DNA from: DASQZK01 sp963771005
Lineage (GTDB): Bacteria; Bacteroidota; Bacteroidia; Bacteroidales; GCA-2748055
DNA: 64,000 bases
Assembly (NCBI GenBank): GCA_963771005.1
Contig: CAVYRO010000008.1
Coordinates: forward strand, 868,001 to 932,000
Reading direction: 5' to 3'
Below, piece by piece: positions 25,653-33,889 of the stretch (positions are counted from its first letter, which is position 1; every line of letters begins with the position of its first letter). The notes beneath the pieces were generated by a model. That model was not told the DNA's origin, made no database searches, and worked only from the letters and a program-made list of their open reading frames with translations. The position numbers were made by a program, and so were the translations under genes.

Positions 25653-26981
25653 ATGAGCAATTCTTATCATTTTGACACATTACAGCTTCATGCCGGATAC
25701 GATCCGGATCCGGCAACGAACTCAAGAGCAGTTCCGATCTACCAGACAACGTCTTATACCTTCAATGATACGGACCATGCCGCAGATCTTTTCGCACTTA
25801 AAAAATTCGGTAATATCTATACCCGGATCATGAATCCGACGACAGATGTTTTTGAAAAGAGGATGGCAGCCCTGGAAGGCGGCGTGGCCGCACTTGCAAC
25901 ATCGAGCGGCCAATCGGCTCAGTTCCTGGCGCTTACCAATATTCTCGGCAATGGGGACAATTTTATATCCACTTCCTTTCTTTATGGAGGAACCTTTAAC
26001 CAATTCAAGGTCCAGTTCAAGAGGCTGGGTTTTGAAGTTCGGTTTGTGAGCACCGATGATCCTGCCGATTATGAAAAGCTTATCGATGAGAGAACAAAAG
26101 CCATTTATGTCGAAACGATAGGCAATCCCAAATTCAATATCCCCGACTTTGAAGGGCTTGCAAAAGTTGCGCGGAAACATGGTATCCCACTCATCGTTGA
26201 CAATACATTCGGTGCCGGCGGGTATCTTTGCAGGCCCATTGACTATGGAGCCAATATCGTCGTGGAATCGGCCACAAAATGGATCGGCGGACACGGCAAC
26301 AGCATCGGAGGGGTGATCATCGACGCGGGAAATTTCAACTGGGCAAACGGCAAATTTCCGCAATTTACGGAACCTTCCGAAGGATATCACGGACTTGTTT
26401 TCTGGGATGTCTTCGGCGAAAACGGTCCCTTCGGAAACATTGCTTTTGCCATCAGGGCCAGGGTCGAAGGACTCAGGGATTATGGAAATGCCCTCAGCCC
26501 GTTCAATGCCTTCCTGTTGATCCAGGGTATTGAAACCCTGTCGTTGCGCGCCCAGCGGCACGCCGATAACACCCTGCTCATTGCCAAATGGCTCAGGGAA
26601 CAGGACTGGGTGACCAAGGTAAACTACCCGGGACTCGAAGATAATCCCTATCATAACCTGGCGAAGAAATATCTTAGGAACGGTTTCGGCGGCGTCCTTA
26701 CTTTCAATGTAAAAGGTGGGAAAGAAGCAGCCGTTGAACTCGTGAACAGTGTTGAACTCATTTCGCATCTCGCCAACGTGGGCGATGCCAGGACCCTGAT
26801 CATACACCCTGCAAGTACCACCCACGAGCAGCTCTCCGCCCAGGAGCAGATTGCAACCGGCGTGGAACCCGATGCATTGAGATTATCGGTCGGTCTCGAA
26901 CACCCCGAAGACCTGCAACATGATCTGACCGAAGCCTGGACAAAGGTGAGAACCGGTGCCAGGAAGGTGCATGCGCAATGA
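25653..26981 (+). CDS. metY: O-acetylhomoserine sulfhydrylase (aminocarboxypropyltransferase)
   Basis: This 442-aa protein is a Cys/Met-metabolism PLP enzyme of the MetY type, making homocysteine from O-acetylhomoserine and sulfide. The PLP lysine is K209 in ESATKWIGGHGNSIGG. YTRIMNPTTDVFEKRMAALE, LATSSGQSAQFLALTNIL and HPASTTHEQLSAQEQ are typical, and the length of about 440 aa separates it from the shorter MetB/MetC. It is controlled by the upstream SAM-I riboswitch. Its stop is followed 9 bp later by the second 8-bp minisatellite. Confidence 0.95.
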   Translation: MSNSYHFDTLQLHAGYDPDPATNSRAVPIYQTTSYTFNDTDHAADLFALKKFGNIYTRIMNPTTDVFEKRMAALEGGVAALATSSGQSAQFLALTNILGNGDNFISTSFLYGGTFNQFKVQFKRLGFEVRFVSTDDPADYEKLIDERTKAIYVETIGNPKFNIPDFEGLAKVARKHGIPLIVDNTFGAGGYLCRPIDYGANIVVESATKWIGGHGNSIGGVIIDAGNFNWANGKFPQFTEPSEGYHGLVFWDVFGENGPFGNIAFAIRARVEGLRDYGNALSPFNAFLLIQGIETLSLRAQRHADNTLLIAKWLREQDWVTKVNYPGLEDNPYHNLAKKYLRNGFGGVLTFNVKGGKEAAVELVNSVELISHLANVGDARTLIIHPASTTHEQLSAQEQIATGVEPDALRLSVGLEHPEDLQHDLTEAWTKVRTGARKVHAQ

Positions 26982-26990
26982 TCGTTGAAA

Positions 26991-27140
26991 GTTATGGAGT
27001 TATGGAGTTATGGAGTTATGGAGTTATGGAGTTATGGAGTTATGGGGTTATGGGGTTTGCTCATAACTTCATAACCTCATAACTTCATAACTTCATAACC
27101 TCATAACCTCATAACCTCATAACCTCATAACCTCATAACC
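26991..27140. repeat. Second 8-bp minisatellite hairpin (TTATGGAG)n ... (CATAACCT)n
   Basis: About seven TTATGGAG/TTATGGGG units (to about 27057) are followed by about nine CATAACCT/CATAACTT units. The two halves are complementary and could form one long imperfect hairpin. The element fills the gap between the convergent metY and TonB-receptor genes, where it could end transcription from both sides. It is the same unit as at 21161-21540. Confidence 0.9.
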
Positions 27141-27181
27141 AATCTGTGTAATCCGTGATGACCCTTCAAACCACTACTTCC

Positions 27182-29548
27182 TCAGAATATCACGTTCATC
27201 CGTACGTACACATTCCTCCCCGGTTCGTATTTGATAAGGCCGCGGTTGGTGGAAAGGAAATTGATATAGGCGCGGTCGAAGATATTCTCAATACCGGCGT
27301 AAATCTGAAACATGGCGAAATCAAAGCCAAATGGCTTACTATACAACCGCAGGTCCCAGGTAGCATATCCGGTAGTAGGGATCTCCCCTTCTACCGTCCG
27401 GTCCTGTCCGGCGGTAAGATTGCAGGCCGCCTCGGCACCAAACCATTTCGGATATTCATACCTGGCCCCTGCTCTGCCGCTAAGCGGAGGGATAAGGGGC
27501 AGATTTGCCCCGCCGTCGGTCTGGTTTATACCTCTTACCCATGCTGAAGATCCGAAAAGAACGAATCCCCTGTAAAGAGCCGCGCTGAAATTCATGTCAT
27601 ATCCATACAACACGGCTTTGTTGACGTTAGTGTTGATGAGTGCAGAAACGGTATCCTGCCGGGCAGGATCATTCGTATAATTATAAATTGCAGTTCCTGG
27701 CATCGAAACAATGAGGTTGGTCATGGAATTGATAAAACCATCCAGCGAAAGATGGAATTTATCCCTCCAGAACCTGATTCCCAGATCGGCAAAATACCCA
27801 TCCTCCGGTTTAAGGCCGGGCTTTCCGATCTCCACCTTTCCCAGGGCGGCAAGATCGATATATTTATATCTCTCTTCGATCGACGGAGAACGGAAGGCGC
27901 GAGCAAAAGAAAAGGCAAGATCGACATTCGTCGCGGCATGAAAAAGCAGTCCCAGGTTGGCACTCCAGCTCCCGTTGTACACATTGTTCTCCCGGAAGGT
28001 GATCCTCTGCCCGGGAATGGGGTCCTGGCTGTGACCATTAATGATGAGGTATTCCGGGTCGACTGCGCGGTCATTTTGAATATTGATCAGGTCCAGCCTG
28101 CCTCCAAGCGTGATCTTCAGCTTATCACCGTAGGCCGTAAATTCATCCTGTATAAAAACCCCTCCACTGGCATAACGCGAGGAGGGTATGGGGATTTCTC
28201 CCCGGATGATATGACTGAGACTGTCGGGGTACCCGGGAACAGGCTGGTAAATATCCTTAATGCGGCTGGTTGTCAGCCGGCGTTGCCAGAGATCAATTCC
28301 CGCGATCATTGAATGAGCTTTTACCGGGGTTATGGAGGACTGTAGCTGGATTCCGTCCGTAGTATGATGACCCTTGGGAGAAATGGAAATGGCAGGAGAA
28401 GGCTTTAGAAGGACATCCCGGAGGATATACTGATGGAAATATTTAATGCCAACATCCCTGAATACTTTACTTCGCAAGGTTATCTTGTAGTGTGCACTGA
28501 ACATATCCCTGATTTCTTTCGGATAGGTTGCAATAGCCTGCTCCGGGAAAACCGTTCCCCCGGGTATACCGACATCGCGGGCATCATACCGCTGGTAATT
28601 CAGCTTAAGCTCATGATTAATCAAGGGTTTCAGGGCAAATTTAAGAGAGAGGCTCTTATCCCTGAACTGGCTGTTAGCAAGTTCCCCTTTGGGTGTCATT
28701 GCGTTTCCGGCTTTCTGGTTCGTACCCCCGATGCGCAGGTACCATCTTTTATTTCCTGCCGTCAGGGAAGCATTTTCCGAATGCAACCGGTTCACCCCCT
28801 GGTACATAGCCGACAAATTTCCGTCTGTGTAAAAGCCGTCGTTGTAATGGCCGTCTTTTGTAATAATATTCACCACGCCTCCCATTGCGCCCGTACCGTA
28901 TAAGGAGGAGGATGCTCCCTTGATCACTTCGATCCTATCGATATCATTCACATCAATCATGGCCATTCCCGCGGCTATATCGGTGGCTGTCTCCACCCGG
29001 TTGCCGTCGATGAGGGTTATGATCCGTTGTTCCGACAGGCCCCTGATATTCATACTGGTAGCCCAGATACCATCACGGGCAAGATTGATTCCCGGTTCAT
29101 TCCTGAGCATCTCGGGAGCAGTAAAGCCTGCGATCCGGTCTATCGTTTTATCTGTAACGATGCTCATTGGAATGGCGAGTTCCCGTTGGGATTGGTGCCT
29201 GCGTGTAGTAGATACGGTCACCTCCCCTACCGGCACCGCAGAGGGTTGAAGCCGGATATCCAGGTGTTCGGGAATGGTTGCATTGATTATTAAGGAATGG
29301 AAAATCCGGTAACCGATATAAGAAACAAAAACATCAACGGAATTTCCATAATAGCCCGTGAAAATAAATCCTCCCTCACGACCGGTTACAGCCTGGTCTA
29401 CAGGGATTGCACCCGGTAACTGGTAAAGGATGACATGCGCTCCGGCAAGCGCTTCGCCGGTGACCGCATCGGTAACCCTGCCGCTGATCTGGCCAAACGA
29501 CTGTGAAAACAGGAGGATTAATATGACGAAAAGCCCGGATTTTTTCAT
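27182..29548 (-). CDS. TonB-dependent outer-membrane receptor
   Basis: This 788-aa protein has a signal peptide (MKKSGLFVILILLFSQSFGQ), a carboxypeptidase-regulatory-like domain (about residues 21-105, ISGRVTDAVTGEALAGAHV), a plug (about 115-230, with VIKGASSSLYGTGAMGGVVN) and a 22-strand-type barrel ending in a C-terminal Phe. It resembles BtuB/iron-chelate receptors rather than SusC (no SusD follows). No cobalamin riboswitch precedes it. It starts 1 bp after a TM1266-type hydrogenase regulator, so the cargo may serve the hydrogenase system, for example an iron source; this is inference. Confidence 0.92.
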   Translation of the reverse strand: MKKSGLFVILILLFSQSFGQISGRVTDAVTGEALAGAHVILYQLPGAIPVDQAVTGREGGFIFTGYYGNSVDVFVSYIGYRIFHSLIINATIPEHLDIRLQPSAVPVGEVTVSTTRRHQSQRELAIPMSIVTDKTIDRIAGFTAPEMLRNEPGINLARDGIWATSMNIRGLSEQRIITLIDGNRVETATDIAAGMAMIDVNDIDRIEVIKGASSSLYGTGAMGGVVNIITKDGHYNDGFYTDGNLSAMYQGVNRLHSENASLTAGNKRWYLRIGGTNQKAGNAMTPKGELANSQFRDKSLSLKFALKPLINHELKLNYQRYDARDVGIPGGTVFPEQAIATYPKEIRDMFSAHYKITLRSKVFRDVGIKYFHQYILRDVLLKPSPAISISPKGHHTTDGIQLQSSITPVKAHSMIAGIDLWQRRLTTSRIKDIYQPVPGYPDSLSHIIRGEIPIPSSRYASGGVFIQDEFTAYGDKLKITLGGRLDLINIQNDRAVDPEYLIINGHSQDPIPGQRITFRENNVYNGSWSANLGLLFHAATNVDLAFSFARAFRSPSIEERYKYIDLAALGKVEIGKPGLKPEDGYFADLGIRFWRDKFHLSLDGFINSMTNLIVSMPGTAIYNYTNDPARQDTVSALINTNVNKAVLYGYDMNFSAALYRGFVLFGSSAWVRGINQTDGGANLPLIPPLSGRAGARYEYPKWFGAEAACNLTAGQDRTVEGEIPTTGYATWDLRLYSKPFGFDFAMFQIYAGIENIFDRAYINFLSTNRGLIKYEPGRNVYVRMNVIF

Positions 29549-29549
29549 A

Positions 29550-29804
29550 TCAGATATCCTTGTTTTTGATTAATACGGATTTTACCTGAACCCCTTTCAG
29601 CCTGCCGACCTGGCCGGTCAGTGCTCCAATCTCGTCCGTAGTCCCCTCAAGAACAAGCGAAATGATGCTGGCCTGCCTGTCACGCAACGGAATACCCTGC
29701 CTGCCGATGATGATGGCAGAATTCCTGGTGAGAATTTGATTCAGTCCGGTAACGGCGGACAGGTCCCCGATCATGATGAGTGCACTTCCGATTCTCTTTT
29801 CCAT
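29550..29804 (-). CDS. TM1266-type iron-only hydrogenase system putative regulator
   Basis: This 84-aa protein is a small ACT-like/NikR-C-like domain. The diagnostic stretches are IIGRQGIPLRDRQASIISLV and EGTTDEIGALTGQVGRLKGV, which match the family annotated as putative regulator of the iron-only hydrogenase system, usually found with hydEFG maturases. No maturase gene lies in this window, but the hydrogenase genes are about 29 kb away. It is the first gene of a two-gene operon with the TonB receptor. Confidence 0.88.
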   Translation of the reverse strand: MEKRIGSALIMIGDLSAVTGLNQILTRNSAIIIGRQGIPLRDRQASIISLVLEGTTDEIGALTGQVGRLKGVQVKSVLIKNKDI

Positions 29805-29889
29805 AGGAATAATCTTTTGGATCTGGTAATGGACATCAGGATCCTTGAAGCAGAATAGTCCACTTCTCAGATTGGTTTAAAGTTCACAG

Positions 29890-29897
29890 CAAAGGTA
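29890..29897 (-). promoter_or_regulatory. Predicted -7 element TACCTTTG (TM1266/TonB operon)
   Basis: The minus strand reads TACCTTTG, matching TAnnTTTG, 86 bp before the start at 29804. A Rex-like site covers the spacer and -33 region. Confidence 0.55.
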
Positions 29898-29905
29898 AGA
29901 AATTA

Positions 29906-29923
29906 TTGTTATTTGAATAACTC
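29906..29923. promoter_or_regulatory. Candidate Rex operator TTGTTATTTGAATAACTC
   Basis: This 18-mer has the Rex layout of two 7-bp half-sites around 4 bp (known consensus close to TTGTTAANNNNTTAACAA). It contains the perfect palindrome GTTATT-TG-AATAAC. It shares 15 of 18 bases with the site at 62907-62924 in front of the hydrogenase operon (TTGTTAGTTGAATAACAT). It overlaps the promoter spacer, which fits repression. Confidence 0.55.
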
Positions 29924-29959
29924 TAATACCGGATTTTGGAGATCATAGAACCCGGGGGA

Positions 29960-30278
29960 GGAATGTGGAACGCGGATTGAAACGGATTTTGACGGATTCC
30001 GATGGCTATCGGAACGGATTTTATTGTTTCAGATTGTTTCAGATTGTTTGAGATGGTTTGAGATGGTTTGAAATGGTTTGAAATGGTTTGAAATGGTTTC
30101 AGGTTGTTTCAATTGGTTTGAACTCCATTCACCAAATCACCAAATTCGTGGGGGAGTTTAACCACAGATTACACAGATTATCACAGATTAGCTCCGTGAT
30201 TATCCGAACAAATCCGTCAAATTCGTGTTCCTCTTCCTCTTCACCAAATCAACAACTCAACAAATCACCAAATTCTTT
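29960..30278. repeat. Composite repeat block, second locus (reverse orientation)
   Basis: The block starts near ACGCGGATTGAAACGG, then holds runs of AAATGGTTTG (reverse complement of CCATTTCAAA with shifts), ACAGATTATCACAGATTA and CACCAAATCAACAACTCAAC. It is the reverse-complement relative of 14303-14945, and it ends at the stop codon of the L,D-transpeptidase-like gene. Confidence 0.8.
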
Positions 30279-31088
30279 TTAACCAGCCATCAATCTCTTG
30301 TTTATCAGAGAATATGTGAAGCTGTTCCCCCATTCACCTATGGCTTTTTTTACCAGCCCGATGAACTCATTGTATTCGTTTATTCTGGCGAATACCTGGC
30401 ATCCGGCCGACCACTTATTGACAAAAAGGGATTCGCCAGTGGCGGATGAACGGTGGATATTGATACCGAAAATGCCGGTTTGCTCCTTACCCGAAGCAAA
30501 ATCGAATTTATTGTCCCGGTTGAAATCCCGGATCACCGTTACCGGTGAGGCCTGTACAAGGGCATCGTATTTTCCGTGGTGTTTCCCAAGCCGCCATGCA
30601 CCCTTATATTGCCCTTCCTTCAGAATGGCGGTTCCCGCTGCGTTTAGTGGATCTTCGAGGTAGGTCAGGCCGGGGTCTGTGGTTGCTTTGAATTTTTTCA
30701 GGGTCCACCGGTTTTCGAAACGCCAGAAGACCCAGATCTCATCGTCAAAAGCATTCGGTTCGGCACCCTCGTTGCGGATCCCGACGATATTGAGGTCATA
30801 ATTTTTCTGGTCACCCCTGAAAATATTGTATTTCAGGTCATCAAATATCCGGCTGATCCTGATCACATCGTCCGGCGCCTGCTCAACCGGTCCTTTTACT
30901 GTGACCTCGACGGGCTCATCCAGTTTCTTATACAGCGGCAGGGTTTTATTTTTTGACTTTAATTCCCCGGCATCAAAGATATTGAAACGCCGGGCAGCTT
31001 CAAAAACAGATTCCCCCGGCGAAGTGAAAAGCCGGTTGGTCTTTTCAAACAGGAAATTCCTTAAAAAAGGATCATTCAGGTCGGTCAT
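30279..31088 (-). CDS. L,D-transpeptidase-like (YkuD-type motif) protein of unknown role
   Basis: This 269-aa protein has no signal peptide. Near the C-terminus it shows GIFGINIHRSS (His at about residue 212) and WSAGCQVF (Cys at about residue 230). The His-x17-Cys spacing with S-x-G-C recalls the YkuD L,D-transpeptidase catalytic motif (HG...SHGC). The N-terminal 120 residues contain mixed strands and no family I recognise. It is the last gene of a cluster with two DUF2589 proteins. A cytoplasmic YkuD-like protein in this setting suggests delivery by another system or a different chemistry; the function is unknown. Confidence 0.55.
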   Translation of the reverse strand: MTDLNDPFLRNFLFEKTNRLFTSPGESVFEAARRFNIFDAGELKSKNKTLPLYKKLDEPVEVTVKGPVEQAPDDVIRISRIFDDLKYNIFRGDQKNYDLNIVGIRNEGAEPNAFDDEIWVFWRFENRWTLKKFKATTDPGLTYLEDPLNAAGTAILKEGQYKGAWRLGKHHGKYDALVQASPVTVIRDFNRDNKFDFASGKEQTGIFGINIHRSSATGESLFVNKWSAGCQVFARINEYNEFIGLVKKAIGEWGNSFTYSLINKRLMAG

Positions 31089-31123
31089 GATTCTGATAAA
31101 TATTCTTTCCTGGTATAAGGATA

Positions 31124-31591
31124 TCAGGAAGCCGTTTGCTTCATTATCGCAGCGGTCTCATCATCCGCTGGTTTATATTCCGCCTTCACAGTCCCGTCTT
31201 CGAAACGTTTGACGACGATGGAGAATGACATAGCATCCTCATCTGAAGCGGGGCAAAGATCATAGACAGCCGGTTCATAAAGCGCGAGGCTGCTTTCTCC
31301 CCGAAGAAACCGGATCGCCATCTTCACCCGGTTCGAAAAGGTCAGCGGTATGCTTTTGATGTGAAAATCAAGTTTGACCTCGTTAAGGCACAGATAGCGG
31401 TTTTCAGGAAATCCGATATGAATATCCGGGTTAATGTATTTTCCCCTTGGCCGGAATTCGGCGAATTTCTTCCAGGCGTCGGTCTGCAGGTCATGCATGG
31501 TCATGTCAGCCTTGATCACCTCTTCTAAAATATGTGCTGCCAGGCCTTTAAGAGGAATTCCGGCATGACCGTTCTCTTCATTTTTTGCCAT
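31124..31591 (-). CDS. Uncharacterised 155-aa protein, possibly a divergent DUF2589 relative
   Basis: I do not recognise this protein by name. It has no signal peptide or membrane segment. Its layout resembles its two DUF2589 neighbours: an N-terminal helix after IPLKGLAAHILEEVIKADM, a middle YLCLNEVKLDFHIKSIPL that parallels the family pattern of a strand with DxxxxxF, and a last strand SFSIVVKRFEDGTVKAEY. It may therefore be a third paralogue. It lies 94 bp after one DUF2589 gene and 35 bp before the L,D-transpeptidase-like gene. Confidence 0.5.
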   Translation of the reverse strand: MAKNEENGHAGIPLKGLAAHILEEVIKADMTMHDLQTDAWKKFAEFRPRGKYINPDIHIGFPENRYLCLNEVKLDFHIKSIPLTFSNRVKMAIRFLRGESSLALYEPAVYDLCPASDEDAMSFSIVVKRFEDGTVKAEYKPADDETAAIMKQTAS

Positions 31592-31685
31592 ATAGAAAGA
31601 AGTTGTTTCCGGTTAATTTCCAACTCGGGCCATTTCCCGAAATGAAACCTGTTTCTGAACTGCAGTTTCGGGACGATGGCTGAAA

Positions 31686-32285
31686 TTACTTTTTTGGAGC
31701 CGTGGGTATTACCATGTTTTCCACCATGGCATTCAGCACCTTTTCCAGTCCGGCGGGGATCTGGGTTTCGCTGATGTGCAGCTTCACTTCCAGACTTCCG
31801 CCGCGGTTTGCCACATTTTCACGTGTACGGCTGTGCTCAACAGAACCGGTAAGACTGGCATCGATGAAATTTGCCAGGATTCCTTTTGTTGAAGCCTTCA
31901 GTTCGGCTTTCTGAAGAGATTTGTCCTCTTGCTTGTATACCTGGGAAATGTTGTAGTTGAAGCTGACGCTCAGTGAATCAAAATTCAGCGAGGGTATCTT
32001 CACCATGGCGAGAAGGGGAACCGTCACATGCTCACCACGGGTGGCATTTCCGTCGGCGTTTGTCTCATCAATCTTGACGATAAAATCGACCGTTTTATCC
32101 TTCAGGCTTTCAATAAAATTCAGGGTAGTGCTTGCTGCAGCTTTATGGGCTTCAATTGTAGTCAGGAGGGGTGTTGCGATAATAAAATCAAGCGGGATCT
32201 TTGCGAATTCGGCCGGGGTCACGGTAGCAGGCAGAGGCTGGGCGTTGCCGCCTCCGGCTTGCTGATCATCATTTTGCTTTGCCAT
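31686..32285 (-). CDS. DUF2589 domain protein (199 aa)
   Basis: This 199-aa cytoplasmic protein fits the DUF2589 family as I know it: an N-terminal helix (IPLDFIIATPLLTTIEAHKA), a central pair of strands (VPLLAMVKIPSLNFDSLSVS), and the C-terminal strand-helix LEVKLHISETQIPAGLEKVL. No catalytic residues are apparent. DUF2589 has no established function. It lies 31 bp after a second, longer DUF2589 gene and is probably co-transcribed with it. Confidence 0.75.
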   Translation of the reverse strand: MAKQNDDQQAGGGNAQPLPATVTPAEFAKIPLDFIIATPLLTTIEAHKAAASTTLNFIESLKDKTVDFIVKIDETNADGNATRGEHVTVPLLAMVKIPSLNFDSLSVSFNYNISQVYKQEDKSLQKAELKASTKGILANFIDASLTGSVEHSRTRENVANRGGSLEVKLHISETQIPAGLEKVLNAMVENMVIPTAPKK

Positions 32286-32316
32286 AATTCAAGATTTAGG
32301 TGTTATGAATGCATTT

Positions 32317-33042
32317 TTATCCAGTTTTATCCGTATCCACTCTGGGTGTGATCATGATGTTATTGGTCAGCGATGTCAAGAGCTTATCCAATCCATAAGG
32401 CATGTCGGTGGTTCCTACGTTTACCTCGATACTGATGGATCTCTCGTTTTCATTCTCCTTCCTCCTGCCGAAATCACCGGTGATCCGTTTTGGTTTAATC
32501 AGGAACCAGGGGCGGTCTTTTGGCACGCCTTTTACAGTGCCCATTTGGTCATAATTAGCCGTGAAGCTCTTTACATTGATCTCAAATTTGAAGGTGGCAT
32601 TGTCGACAGCCAACGGTTTAATTGGAAGTATGGCCAGATTCGGGACGAAGACTGTAGAAACATTGCCCTTGTCATCAAAATAATCGAATTTCTGCATGAG
32701 AAGATCGTCCCATTCCAGTCTTAGCTGCCATAATTCCTTCCTTTCTGCTTCGGACAGGCGTTCCCGCGATTCAAGTTCATGGATCCTTGCCTTCTTCTTA
32801 TCTTCCTCAGCGAGTTCATCGAGAATTTCCTTATTCTCCTCCTTATCCTTTTTCAATGCATCTCTCTCACTCTTTGAATATTTATGGCGAAATCCCATCT
32901 GGAGGACAAAATTCAGGAAGGCCCGTGCAGCATGTACCTGCACTTCAAATAGGGCATTCAGCGGCGCCAGGATGGCTGCTGACAGGGTTATCTGATCATC
33001 TTGCGGATCATTTCCCTGGTTAGGGGTAGTAGTTTCAGCCAT
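32317..33042 (-). CDS. DUF2589 domain protein with coiled-coil insertion (241 aa)
   Basis: This 241-aa protein follows the same plan as its neighbour: ITLSAAILAPLNALFEVQVH, PNLAILPIKPLAVDNATFKF, and C-terminal SISIEVNVGTTDMPYGLDKL. Between the first helix and the central strands it has a strongly charged insertion of about 60 residues (Lys/Glu-rich, about residues 55-115) that should form a helix or coiled coil. This could let it interact with a partner. It is the first gene of the cassette; a palindrome at 33081-33097 lies upstream. Confidence 0.75.
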   Translation of the reverse strand: MAETTTPNQGNDPQDDQITLSAAILAPLNALFEVQVHAARAFLNFVLQMGFRHKYSKSERDALKKDKEENKEILDELAEEDKKKARIHELESRERLSEAERKELWQLRLEWDDLLMQKFDYFDDKGNVSTVFVPNLAILPIKPLAVDNATFKFEINVKSFTANYDQMGTVKGVPKDRPWFLIKPKRITGDFGRRKENENERSISIEVNVGTTDMPYGLDKLLTSLTNNIMITPRVDTDKTG

Positions 33043-33080
33043 ATCATATAAAGCTAAGTATGGGGAATTTTGTTCAATTT

Positions 33081-33097
33081 ATCATACAATTTATGAT
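33081..33097. promoter_or_regulatory. Palindrome ATCATACAATTTATGAT upstream of the DUF2589 cassette
   Basis: Perfect 6-bp arms (ATCATA / TATGAT) around a 5-bp centre lie 39 bp before the first DUF2589 start, in an AT-rich stretch. It could be an operator. The regulator is unknown. Confidence 0.35.
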
Positions 33098-33146
33098 AAT
33101 TAATTACTCCATATCAAGAGGTTACGATGAAATGGCTTTCCTATTC

Positions 33147-33839
33147 TTACATCACCTCCTTGATCCCCCGCTTCAATAACCACCAGTTTACGGGGTAAGC
33201 AGTCAAAAAGCCGCAAAGCATGGCGATCTGCATCATGAACCAGAAAAGGACTCCTGTTGCTTCGAGCTCCTGGTGGAAAATGAGGAAAACCGCAATGGCC
33301 ATCCAACCGTACATGCCAATCTGCCAGGAAGTCAGGGAAAGAGTATCGGCTTTAAGGGCTGCTTTAAGACCCTCTTTCGGGGAAAGACCTTTCATGGGCT
33401 TTATGGAATAATACTGGAAAATGATCCCGATAATAAAGGCAAAAACATAATCGACCACCCAGGAACCAAACATCTTATGGCCAAACAGAGTGAAAGGAAT
33501 AAACAGAAGAAGGATTTCGGAGGTAATATCACCAAGCGTGCATCCGCTTCCGCAGTGAAGAGCCCCGACGGCCACACTCTGCCAGAAAGGTTTTTGTTTA
33601 CCTGGAGGGGGTTTGTCCTCCTTCCTTGCCCTCATCATTGCTTTTCTTGTTGATTTCCGCCCCACTGTAAAATAAGCTACCAGGGCGAGGGGACCTGCAT
33701 ATAAGGCCGTTATGGGGTATACAAAATTCATGATCATCATATGCTGCCGGTTCCCGGAAAGAATATCGGCAAGGATGATCAACATGCAGATGCCGGCAAT
33801 GACTATGGATATCACGGCAATATTATGTAACTCTTCCAT
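33147..33839 (-). CDS. DUF4396 family membrane protein
   Basis: This 230-aa protein has about six to seven hydrophobic segments and the motif GALHCGSGCTLGDITSE in the second half, characteristic of DUF4396 as I know it. The His and the two Cys in HCGSGC could bind a metal, but no function is established. A basic loop rich in Arg and Lys (about residues 60-82) separates the first and second helix groups. It lies 104 bp upstream of the DUF2589 cassette on the same strand; a functional link is not shown. Confidence 0.75.
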   Translation of the reverse strand: MEELHNIAVISIVIAGICMLIILADILSGNRQHMMIMNFVYPITALYAGPLALVAYFTVGRKSTRKAMMRARKEDKPPPGKQKPFWQSVAVGALHCGSGCTLGDITSEILLLFIPFTLFGHKMFGSWVVDYVFAFIIGIIFQYYSIKPMKGLSPKEGLKAALKADTLSLTSWQIGMYGWMAIAVFLIFHQELEATGVLFWFMMQIAMLCGFLTAYPVNWWLLKRGIKEVM

Positions 33840-33889
33840 CGGGAGTTAAGACATCTGAGCGGGGTCAAAAGTTTGAGGGTGAATATGGA

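Noticed and set aside
25722..26825. 367-codon minus-strand frame
   Set aside because: It is antisense to metY, whose motifs and PLP lysine are intact; the long shadow comes from codon bias.
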